Notes under the pieces: model-generated
What the model saw: the letters and a program-made list of their open reading frames with translations, nothing else
Databases searched by the model: none
What the model was told of the DNA's origin: nothing
Assembly (NCBI GenBank): GCA_041504365.1
Contig: CP167917.1
Location: forward strand, 4,216,001 to 4,280,000
DNA: 64,000 nucleotides
Direction: 5' to 3'
DNA from: Dryocola sp. LX212
Lineage (GTDB): Bacteria; Pseudomonadota; Gammaproteobacteria; Enterobacterales; Enterobacteriaceae
Shown: piece by piece, positions 57,083 to 64,000 of the stretch
How positions within the stretch are numbered: position 1 is the stretch's first letter
How the letters are laid out: the number at the start of each line of letters is the position of its first letter
Translations under genes and position numbers: made by a program

Positions 57083-57538
57083 CTAATCCTCCAGCAGGCG
57101 TGCGCCCGTTCCCTGCTCGCCGAGCCTGTCCCCCGGGTTACGCAAAGGACAGTCCGCGCCGGACAAACAGCCGCAGCCGATACAGCCGTCCAGCTCATCC
57201 CTTAATGCGGTTAGCGTATTAATACGACGATCCAGCTCCTCGCGCCACAGGGACGAGAGCTTCTTCCAGTCATTCTTATTGATTGAATGCCCGTCCGGCA
57301 ACACGCCGAACGCTTCGCCAATCGTCGCCAGCGGAATGCCGATGCGCTGGGCAATTTTAATGATCGCGACCGTCCGCAGCACGTCGCGGGCGTAGCGCCG
57401 CTGGTTTCCGCTATTGCGCGAACTTTTTATCAGTCCTTTACTTTCGTAAAAGTGCAGCGCCGAAACGGCCACGCCGGTGCGCTTCGCCACTTCACCCGGC
57501 GACAGCAGGGATTTAAAACGGGGGGCTCTCTTTTCCAA
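57083..57538 (-). CDS. soxR: Redox-sensing regulator SoxR
   Basis: The product has 151 residues, MerR family. Winged helix with [23 protein letters not shown] and the [2Fe-2S] cysteines Cys119, Cys122, Cys124 and Cys130 (CIGCGC and C in SGADC). The start is the TTG at 57538, aligned with the E. coli start MEKK; GAGGTAA lies just before it and no ATG is available. It activates soxS on oxidation or nitrosylation of the cluster. Confidence 0.95.
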   Translation of the reverse strand: MEKRAPRFKSLLSPGEVAKRTGVAVSALHFYESKGLIKSSRNSGNQRRYARDVLRTVAIIKIAQRIGIPLATIGEAFGVLPDGHSINKNDWKKLSSLWREELDRRINTLTALRDELDGCIGCGCLSGADCPLRNPGDRLGEQGTGARLLED

Positions 57539-57545
57539 AATGCGC

Positions 57546-57576
57546 TTTACCTCAAGTTAACTTGAGGAATTATACT
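57546..57576 (+). promoter_or_regulatory. soxS promoter and SoxR operator
   Basis: A perfect 18-bp palindrome CCTCAAGTTAACTTGAGG lies at 57550-57567 between -35 TTTACC (57546-57551) and -10 TATACT (57571-57576). The spacer is 19 bp, the overlong spacing remodelled by MerR-family activators. Confidence 0.93.
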
Positions 57577-57624
57577 CGCTGCCAGTAAACCCTGCTAATC
57601 GATAACGTTGATTAAGGAAGGCCC

Positions 57625-57948
57625 ATGGCACACCAGGACATCATTTATACCCTGACTGAATGGATTGATGAGCATATCGACCAGCCGCTGAACATTGATG
57701 TGGTGGCGAAGAAATCGGGCTACTCCAAGTGGTACCTGCAAAGAATGTTCCGCGCCGTAATGCGCCAGACGCTGGGCGAGTACATTCGTCAGCGCCGCCT
57801 GCTGCTGGCCGCAAGAGAGCTGCGCTCCACTCAGCGACCTATTTTTGATATCGCGATGGATTACGGCTACGTCTCCCAGCAAACCTTCTCACGCGTTTTC
57901 CGCCGGGAGTTTGACCGTACGCCGACGGACTACCGCCACCACGCCTGA
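57625..57948 (+). CDS. soxS: AraC-family superoxide response activator SoxS
   Basis: The product has 107 residues, same as E. coli. Two helix-turn-helix units: VVAKKSGYSKWYLQRMFR and IAMDYGYVSQQTFSRVFRR. It binds sox boxes to activate sodA, zwf, fumC and others. Divergent from soxR with the operator between. Confidence 0.97.
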   Translation: MAHQDIIYTLTEWIDEHIDQPLNIDVVAKKSGYSKWYLQRMFRAVMRQTLGEYIRQRRLLLAARELRSTQRPIFDIAMDYGYVSQQTFSRVFRREFDRTPTDYRHHA

Positions 57949-57967
57949 ACTATCGGGCGGGGCTGGT

Positions 57968-59545
57968 TTACAGCGGAGGGTGCTGGCCTGCCAGAGCAAG
58001 CCAGTTTATAAAGTCATGCGGAGGCATCGCCTTTGCAAAGTGCCAGCCCTGGCAATATTGCACGCCACGCGCCTGCAGCCAGTCAACCTGCTCCTGCGTT
58101 TCGACGCCTTCCGCAATGGTTTTCAAATCCAGACTGCGGGCCATATCAATAATGTGTTCCGCAATGAGATAGCAGGCTTTATCCGTGGTGAGATTATCAA
58201 TAAAGGACTTATCAATCTTCAGGATATCCACGTTTAAAAACTGCAGATTATGCAGGTTGGAATAGCCCGTTCCGAAATCGTCGATGGCAATTTCAAACCC
58301 CGCCTGCCGGAAGGCCTGAATCACTGGCCTGGTTTTCGGCACGTCAATAAAGCCCCGCTCGGTTACCTCAACCTTTATCTGGTGGGCTTTCATGCCGTAC
58401 TGCTCAATTTTCTCCTCCAGCACCGACACCAGGCGCGGGCAGTGGAAATCCGTGGCGGACAAATTTACGGACACATAAAGCTCCGGATGCATCGCCATAA
58501 AATCCCCCAGATCGTTGAACAAAGCATCCACCACGTAATCCGAAATTCGCTGAATCAGCCCCTCCGCCTCGGCCAGTGGAATAAAGCTGCCGGGACTAAC
58601 AGACTGGCCACTGTAATTTACCCAGCGCAGCAGGGCCTCTGCGCCGACGCATCTCCCTGTATGGATATCAACGATCGGCTGGTAATGCAGCTTGAGAAGA
58701 TTTTTCTCGATAGCTCGCAGCAGCAGGCGTCGGGGAGAATTAAGCTGCTGGCGAGTACGCGACCACATCAGCAGAAGAATAATGCTGCAGATCACCCCCA
58801 GCGGTACGGTCAGCGTCAGCTGGTGAAACCACTCTTTATTAAAGCGCTCACCGGACGTGGAGACGATCACCGCGATGGGCCGCTGCGGGGACTTTTCAAC
58901 GGCGTAAACCCGGTCATTATCCGTAAAGTACTTTTGGTTACCGAGAATAAACTGGTGCAAATGCTGTTTGTTGACCTGTTCGCTTAACGAGAAAAACTCT
59001 TTTGTGACAGTATCATAGACGCCATAATCCAGTGTGCGGTCATCTGACATGACGTCGGTGTATGCCCGGGGATTAACCAGCACAATATAATTCCCACGCT
59101 GCATGTAAGTCATTTTATGGTCAGCAAAAAAGGGCGTGTCCAGATAATAGTAAATTGACACGTTTGGCTTACGGGTATAATTCGGTTTTGGCGCAGTGAA
59201 CGGCACCGGAGGCTTATAAGTGGTAGAGCATAAAAATTCATTGCTCCTGCTGTAAATCACATCTTCGACATAAAGTTTGCTGCGCGCGACATCCAGCATT
59301 TTCTGCATATGCTTTGGGCTGCAAACCTGCCCGGAAAACTGCCCTGCCTCCGCCTGTGCAGAAGTGACCTGCTGGATAACAAGCTCTGTTTTTTCGATCG
59401 CTAATTGCGCAAAAGAGCGTAGATGCTGCCTTATCTCAGACGCAGCTCGAACGTGCGCAAAATATACTGCCAGCATAACGGGCAAAAACACCGTTAGTAT
59501 CAGCCCCGCCGTCCGAAATATAAGCAGGCTCTTCCGTCTTGTCAT
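57968..59545 (-). CDS. pdeC: Cyclic-di-GMP phosphodiesterase PdeC (YjcC)
   Basis: The product has 525 residues. Membrane segments about 11-30 and 242-262 enclose a periplasmic CSS domain with Cys75-Ser76 and Cys106-Ser107, whose disulfide state controls the enzyme in E. coli. The cytosolic EAL domain (about 275-520) has GAEALLRW, the DDFGTGYSN loop and EGVETQEQ; catalytic motifs look intact. Position next to soxS matches E. coli. Confidence 0.94.
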   Translation of the reverse strand: MTRRKSLLIFRTAGLILTVFLPVMLAVYFAHVRAASEIRQHLRSFAQLAIEKTELVIQQVTSAQAEAGQFSGQVCSPKHMQKMLDVARSKLYVEDVIYSRSNEFLCSTTYKPPVPFTAPKPNYTRKPNVSIYYYLDTPFFADHKMTYMQRGNYIVLVNPRAYTDVMSDDRTLDYGVYDTVTKEFFSLSEQVNKQHLHQFILGNQKYFTDNDRVYAVEKSPQRPIAVIVSTSGERFNKEWFHQLTLTVPLGVICSIILLLMWSRTRQQLNSPRRLLLRAIEKNLLKLHYQPIVDIHTGRCVGAEALLRWVNYSGQSVSPGSFIPLAEAEGLIQRISDYVVDALFNDLGDFMAMHPELYVSVNLSATDFHCPRLVSVLEEKIEQYGMKAHQIKVEVTERGFIDVPKTRPVIQAFRQAGFEIAIDDFGTGYSNLHNLQFLNVDILKIDKSFIDNLTTDKACYLIAEHIIDMARSLDLKTIAEGVETQEQVDWLQARGVQYCQGWHFAKAMPPHDFINWLALAGQHPPL

Positions 59546-60066
59546 GGTGGCCTCATGTCCCTGCTATTACCGCCTTTTACCCTTTAACCGGAACACTCCC
59601 GCAATGTCTCGATTAAATTGCATGAATATTCATGCATAAGCAACAGGCGTTTTTTCCTTACCGACAAAGCTTAGAGCAAAATAAGTCATTACGTAGCGAT
59701 GGCCAGGAATAACTGGCGATAAGTTTTAGCTTACGGACTAAAAATGGGCATTATTTTTATTAAACCAGCAGTGAATACCCCATTAACTGAAATTAGTCAG
59801 TATTCCGGGAATTTGATCCCAGCGGCAAAATGACGGCGGCAGCCCCTCCTTCGGGAAAGTCACCGTTTGAGCAAAACGTGTGAAAAACGCACAGCGCTTC
59901 TGGCGATTAAAAAAGCAAATGTGATATAGTTCACAACTTCGCTGCAAGCGTAATTTTGTTTACATTTTCTGCAACCACTCATACTGACGGTTCTGTTCTG
60001 CTCTCTGGCGCACCTCACGATGCGACACCGTTACAGGTAATGAGTTTGCCTCTGAGGATCGGCTCC
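59546..60066. promoter_or_regulatory. pdeC/yjcB divergent region with a consensus CRP site
   Basis: 521 bp without a gene. TGTGATATAGTTCACA at 59920-59935 is a perfect TGTGA-N6-TCACA CRP palindrome, 132 bp before the yjcB start. No clear -10/-35 pair could be chosen. Confidence 0.75.
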
Positions 60067-60348
60067 ATGACTGCAATCACTACCGGCGTTTTACTTATGC
60101 GCTGGCCGTTAGTAAGTGCCGTGCTGATGTTTCTCGCCAGCACGCTGAATATTCAATTTCGAAAGTCCGACTATGCGTTTTTAGCCGTCATCAGCAGCCT
60201 GCTGGGCATCGCCGCCGCTCTCTGGTTTGCCACCGGCCTGCTGGGCCTGACATCGGCAGACTTCGCCGTCATGTGGTCGTCGTTTAAAGATGTGATGGTA
60301 GAGATTTCCAGCCACGCACCGCCTGAATGGCCGATGGTGATGACCTGA
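60067..60348 (+). CDS. yjcB: Inner-membrane protein YjcB
   Basis: The product has 93 residues from MTAITTGVLLMRW, with GAGGA upstream; E. coli YjcB also has 93. Two membrane segments (LLMRWPLVSAVLMFLASTL and FLAVISSLLGIAAALWFATG). Function unknown. The longer open frame upstream is ignored because it has no similarity support. Confidence 0.88.
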   Translation: MTAITTGVLLMRWPLVSAVLMFLASTLNIQFRKSDYAFLAVISSLLGIAAALWFATGLLGLTSADFAVMWSSFKDVMVEISSHAPPEWPMVMT

Positions 60349-60445
60349 TAAGCCTCTCCGGTAGCCGCCGTCATTGTGTGCTGATCTAAGGCGAAGTGCT
60401 CCAGTTTGACTAGAATGAATAGATGAAATCTATGGAGTCAGCTCC

Positions 60446-61987
60446 ATGAACGTCATCTCTCTTTCGCGACTCGCCGTCACCTGCTTCGCCTGCCTTTTCG
60501 CTTTTTTAATGATTAACAGAGTCTCTGCCGCTGCCCCCGTAGAGGCTTTACCGGCACAGGCGGAACAAACGGATCTGGCACTCAGCGCGGACGCGATACT
60601 GCAGCCATGGAAAGGTGATTTACCCGGCATGCTCGACCGACGCGTCATCCGGGTTCTCACGACCTACAGCAAAACGTTTTACTTCCTCGATAAAGGCACC
60701 CAGCGCGGACTTACCCACGACGCGTTTATCGCGTTAGAAAGCGATCTGAACCGCAGGCTCATCAAGGACAAAAAGCTTCAGCATCGCCATCTCCGGATAC
60801 AAATCATCTTCGTGCCGGTAGCCCGGGACAGGCTGTTTGCAGCCCTCAACGAAGGCAGGGGAGATATCGCGGCGGCTAACCTCAGCGTGACGCCCTCGCG
60901 TGAGAAGCTAGTGTCCTTTACAACCCCTCTGTATTCCAACGTTAAAGAACTTCTCGTCTCCGGGCCTTCGTCCCCCAACGTGGCGACGCTGGAACAGCTC
61001 TCCGGCAAAACCGTCTTTGTGCGTTTTTCATCAAGCTATTACGAAAGCCTGCGGGCACTCAATGCGCGTTTTGCGCGCGAATCTCTTCCCCCAATAACGC
61101 TGGAGCCAGCCCCCGAGGCGCTCGAAGATGAGGATCTGATCGAGATGCTCAACTCGGGGCTCATACCGCCGATCGTCGTCGATCGTCACAAGGCTGTTTT
61201 TTGGAAACAGGTATTTCCGAAAATTCAGGTGCATGAAGATGTGGTGCTGCGCGACGAGGCGGACATCGCCTGGGCGGTGCGCAAAAACAGTCCTCAGCTT
61301 CTCGCGCTGCTTAATAGCTTCGTTGAGGAGAACGGCAAGGGCAGCCTGCTGGGCAATATCCTGCTTACCCGCTACCTGAAGAGCGTCAAATACGTCAAGA
61401 ATGCCGCGGCTGATGAAGAGCGACGCAAGCTGCTGGCGATGGTGGAGCTGTTCAGAAAGTATGGTGACCAGTATGACGTGGACTGGCTGCTGATGGTGGC
61501 GCAGGGCTATCAGGAATCTCGTCTCGATCAGAACGCCCGTAGTAAGGCCGGGGCGATTGGCGTGATGCAGGTCTTACCGAGCACCGGCAGGGAGCTGAAC
61601 GTCGGGGATATCCGCAAACTGTCTCCCAACATCAATGCCGGGGTGAAATATATGCGCTGGATGATCGATCATTATTACCGCGAAGAACCCATGACGCCTC
61701 TCGACAAGGCTCTCTTCACATTCGCCTCTTACAACGCAGGCCCGGCACGCATCGCCCGACTGCGTGTCGAAACGCAAAAGCGCGGCTTCGATCCCAACGT
61801 CTGGTTTGGCAACGTGGAATATCTGGCCGCCGAGAAGATCGGCACCGAAACGGTGACCTATGTCAGCAACATTTATAAGTATTACATCGCGTACCAGCTC
61901 ATCATGAAGGAGCGGGCGCTCCAGCAGAAGGCGCGGGAACAATCGATGGCCCAGCCGGTGCCGGAAAAGGCGAAGGTGGCAGAATGA
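60446..61987 (+). CDS. MltF-like membrane-bound lytic transglycosylase
   Basis: The product has 513 residues with signal segment ending SAAA. Residues about 65-315 form a periplasmic solute-binding-like domain (SBP_bac_3) and about 335-450 a transglycosylase domain with catalytic Glu357 (QGYQESRL), GAIGVMQV and ASYNAGP. This is the MltF domain order, but the protein is not the usual MltF locus (mltF is next to purL) and no orthologue sits here in E. coli. It cleaves peptidoglycan; the binding domain may sense muropeptides. Confidence 0.88.
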   Translation: MNVISLSRLAVTCFACLFAFLMINRVSAAAPVEALPAQAEQTDLALSADAILQPWKGDLPGMLDRRVIRVLTTYSKTFYFLDKGTQRGLTHDAFIALESDLNRRLIKDKKLQHRHLRIQIIFVPVARDRLFAALNEGRGDIAAANLSVTPSREKLVSFTTPLYSNVKELLVSGPSSPNVATLEQLSGKTVFVRFSSSYYESLRALNARFARESLPPITLEPAPEALEDEDLIEMLNSGLIPPIVVDRHKAVFWKQVFPKIQVHEDVVLRDEADIAWAVRKNSPQLLALLNSFVEENGKGSLLGNILLTRYLKSVKYVKNAAADEERRKLLAMVELFRKYGDQYDVDWLLMVAQGYQESRLDQNARSKAGAIGVMQVLPSTGRELNVGDIRKLSPNINAGVKYMRWMIDHYYREEPMTPLDKALFTFASYNAGPARIARLRVETQKRGFDPNVWFGNVEYLAAEKIGTETVTYVSNIYKYYIAYQLIMKERALQQKAREQSMAQPVPEKAKVAE

Positions 61988-61991
61988 ACAA

Positions 61992-62180
61992 TAAAAAAGC
62001 CCCGTAAAACGGGGCTTCAAACTGATGACAAACCTACAGCGAACTAATTTCGCAAAGATCTCATTGAATTAATAACAAGGAAAATCAATTCATTGATTTT
62101 CGCCTGCTTACCACAAAGAAGGAAAAACCACGCTTTTTCCTTCTTTGTCAGCCATCTAAAGCCCCGTAAAACGGGGCCTT
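61992..62180. terminator. Cluster of four hairpins between the transglycosylase and ssb
   Basis: Stem AAGCCCCGT/ACGGGGCTT at 61997-62017 with a run of six T on the minus strand; AAAATCAAT/ATTGATTTT at 62081-62100; a 15-bp stem (62113-62127 with 62134-62148); and a second GCCCCGT/ACGGGGC at 62161-62177. The outer two copies match each other. They probably terminate ssb and the convergent gene. Confidence 0.75.
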
Positions 62181-62202
62181 GTGAGATATTTTTTAGGGAT
62201 TA

Positions 62203-62742
62203 TCAGAACGGGATATCGTCGTCAAAATCCATTGGTGGCTCATTGTTAGCCGGAGCCGCTGGTGCGCTCTGCTGCGGACGAGACTGCGCGCCGCCGCTGA
62301 ACTGGTTGCCGCCCTGCGGCTGCTGAGGCTGACCCCAACCACCCTGCTGCTGACCACCGTTGCCACCAGCCGGCGCGCCTGCGCCACCACCAGCACGGCC
62401 ACCCAGCATCTGCATGGTGCCGCCCACGTTGACGACGACTTCAGTGGTGTATTTTTCAACGCCAGCCTGGTCGGTCCATTTGCGCGTCTGCAGCGCACCC
62501 TCAATATACACCTGGGAGCCTTTACGCAGATATTCACCGGCCACTTCCGCCAGTTTGCCAAACAGCACAACGCGGTGCCATTCAGTCTTCTCTTTAGTTT
62601 CGCCGGTTTGCTTATCGCGCCAGGACTCTGACGTGGCCAGGGTAATGTTGGCGACAGCGCCCCCATTTGGCATGTAGCGTACTTCCGGGTCCTGACCCAG
62701 ATTCCCGACGAGAATCACCTTGTTTACGCCTCTGCTGGCCAT
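62203..62742 (-). CDS. ssb: Single-stranded DNA-binding protein SSB
   Basis: The product has 179 residues: OB fold (about 1-110), glycine/glutamine-rich linker with [17 protein letters not shown], and the acidic tip MDFDDDIPF that binds partner proteins. Divergent from uvrA, as in E. coli, sharing a LexA-controlled region. Confidence 0.97.
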   Translation of the reverse strand: MASRGVNKVILVGNLGQDPEVRYMPNGGAVANITLATSESWRDKQTGETKEKTEWHRVVLFGKLAEVAGEYLRKGSQVYIEGALQTRKWTDQAGVEKYTTEVVVNVGGTMQMLGGRAGGGAGAPAGGNGGQQQGGWGQPQQPQGGNQFSGGAQSRPQQSAPAAPANNEPPMDFDDDIPF

Positions 62743-62868
62743 GATCGTGTCTCCTGAAACGTTTTATGAATAGTGTAAACCCTCGATTCTACCATGCCAC
62801 CCCCAATGTTTATAGCTGCGGGATGGATTCCAGAATCTCTCATCGCTATACATTATTGCATTAAAGCA

Positions 62869-62884
62869 CTGGATATCCATTCAG
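62869..62884 (+). promoter_or_regulatory. LexA box of uvrA/ssb
   Basis: CTGGATATCCATTCAG fits CTG-N10-CAG and differs little from the E. coli uvrA box. It lies 85 bp upstream of uvrA. Confidence 0.88.
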
Positions 62885-62969
62885 GTTTTATTGTGTCATA
62901 ATTAGTCGTTTGCGATCTCCGGTGGCAATCCGTGCGCCGGGCATAAAGCGTTTAATCCGGGAAAGGTGA

Positions 62970-64000
62970 ATGGATAAGATCGAAGTTCGGGGCGCCCGCA
63001 CCCACAATCTCAAGAATATCAACCTCGTCATCCCTCGCGACAAACTCATTGTCGTGACCGGGCTGTCGGGTTCTGGCAAATCCTCACTGGCTTTTGACAC
63101 GCTGTACGCCGAAGGGCAACGTCGCTACGTTGAGTCCCTTTCTGCCTATGCACGTCAGTTCCTGTCGCTGATGGAAAAGCCGGATGTCGACCACATTGAA
63201 GGGCTGTCGCCGGCGATTTCTATCGAGCAGAAATCCACTTCGCACAACCCGCGATCCACCGTCGGCACCATTACGGAAATCCACGACTACCTGCGTCTGC
63301 TTTATGCCCGCGTCGGCGAACCACGTTGCCCGGACCACGACGTCCCGCTGGCGGCGCAAACCGTCAGCCAGATGGTGGACAACGTGCTGGCCGAGCCGGA
63401 AGGCCGCCGCCTGATGCTGCTTGCGCCGATCATTAAAGACCGTAAGGGCGAGCACACCAAAACGCTGGAAAACCTGGCAAGCCAGGGGTATATCCGCGCC
63501 CGTATCGACGGCGAGGTCTGCGACCTCTCCGATCCGCCGAAGCTGGAATTACAAAAAAAACATACCATTGAAGTGGTTGTTGACCGTTTCAAGGTTCGTG
63601 AAGATATCGGCCAGCGCCTGGCAGAATCCTTCGAGACCGCGCTGGAGCTCTCCGGCGGCTCCGCCGTCGTGGCGGATATGGACGACGAAAAAGCAGAAGA
63701 GATGCTGTTCTCTGCCAACTTCGCCTGCCCGATTTGCGGCTACAGCATGCGCGAACTGGAACCGCGCCTGTTCTCGTTCAACAACCCGGCTGGCGCATGC
63801 CCAACCTGCGACGGCCTGGGCGTACAGCAGTATTTCGATCCGGATCGCGTGGTGCAAAACGGCGAGCTGTCGCTGGCCGGTGGCGCAATCCGCGGCTGGG
63901 ATCGCCGCAACTTCTACTATTTCACCATGCTGCGGTCTCTGGCGGAGCATTATAAGTTCGACGTAGAAACGCCGTGGAACGATCTGAGCGCATCGGTGAA
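62970..64000 (+). CDS. uvrA: Excinuclease ABC subunit UvrA, 5' part only
   Basis: About 343 codons are in the window. [19 protein letters not shown] is the typical start, with GAAAGGTG upstream. First Walker [10 protein letters not shown], the UvrB-binding block and the first zinc module CPICGY ... CPTCDG are visible; the rest lies beyond the right edge. UvrA recognises DNA damage and loads UvrB. Confidence 0.97.
   Translation, partial: MDKIEVRGARTHNLKNINLVIPRDKLIVVTGLSGSGKSSLAFDTLYAEGQRRYVESLSAYARQFLSLMEKPDVDHIEGLSPAISIEQKSTSHNPRSTVGTITEIHDYLRLLYARVGEPRCPDHDVPLAAQTVSQMVDNVLAEPEGRRLMLLAPIIKDRKGEHTKTLENLASQGYIRARIDGEVCDLSDPPKLELQKKHTIEVVVDRFKVREDIGQRLAESFETALELSGGSAVVADMDDEKAEEMLFSANFACPICGYSMRELEPRLFSFNNPAGACPTCDGLGVQQYFDPDRVVQNGELSLAGGAIRGWDRRNFYYFTMLRSLAEHYKFDVETPWNDLSASV

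Overview
The window is chromosomal DNA of a gamma-proteobacterium of the order Enterobacterales, most likely Enterobacter or a close relative such as Lelliottia or Leclercia. The basis is gene order and protein resemblance recalled from E. coli (crfC, yjdM, yjdN, phnC-P, yjdP, fdhF, gltP, acs, yjcH, actP, yjcE, ghxP, soxRS, pdeC, yjcB, ssb, uvrA). The window reads in the opposite orientation to the E. coli K-12 map. No tRNA, rRNA, CRISPR array or prophage was seen.

Layout. Positions 1-2,333 hold the 5' part of crfC, then yjdM and yjdN. Positions about 2,440-20,170 are an accessory block lying between yjdN and phnC, which are neighbours in E. coli. It carries a LysR regulator with a Tat-type alpha-hydroxy-acid oxidase and a secreted metallo-beta-lactamase-fold hydrolase; a 12-gene chaperone-usher fimbrial cluster with two chaperones and two tandem tip-adhesin paralogues; a LuxR-type regulator; a MarT/FidL-like membrane regulator pair; and a DUF2235 alpha/beta hydrolase. 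Its flanks and regulators are AT-rich, which suggests acquisition. Positions 20,372-31,321 are the complete phosphonate uptake and C-P lyase operon phnCDEFGHIJKLMNOP, interrupted by REP palindromes. Positions 31,394-32,060 are a REP-associated tyrosine transposase (RAYT) gene between two exact 61-bp direct repeats, followed by yjdP.

Positions 32,762-41,167 hold a ribose-family sugar ABC transporter plus D-lyxose isomerase. It is bracketed by a hybrid histidine kinase on one side and a lone OmpR-type response regulator on the other, with a hok/sok-like type I toxin-antitoxin locus between the isomerase and the regulator. Positions 41,295-46,352 hold fdhF, with its in-frame selenocysteine TGA and sigma-54 promoter, then a DUF3300/DUF2950 secreted pair. 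Positions 46,460-54,148 hold gltP, acs-yjcH-actP (acetate scavenging) and yjcE. The nrf nitrite-reductase operon that separates gltP from acs in E. coli is absent. Positions 54,363-64,000 hold ghxP, a glutathione S-transferase, the SraL small RNA, soxR/soxS with their operator, pdeC, yjcB, an MltF-like lytic transglycosylase, ssb and the 5' third of uvrA with a LexA box.

Eleven REP/BIME palindromic sites of one sequence family are scattered over the window and are probably the substrate family of the local RAYT. The points most worth following are the fimbrial cluster with its duplicated, predicted metal-site adhesins, the RAYT flanked by direct repeats, the split two-component system around the sugar operon, and the intact hok-type RNA architecture.
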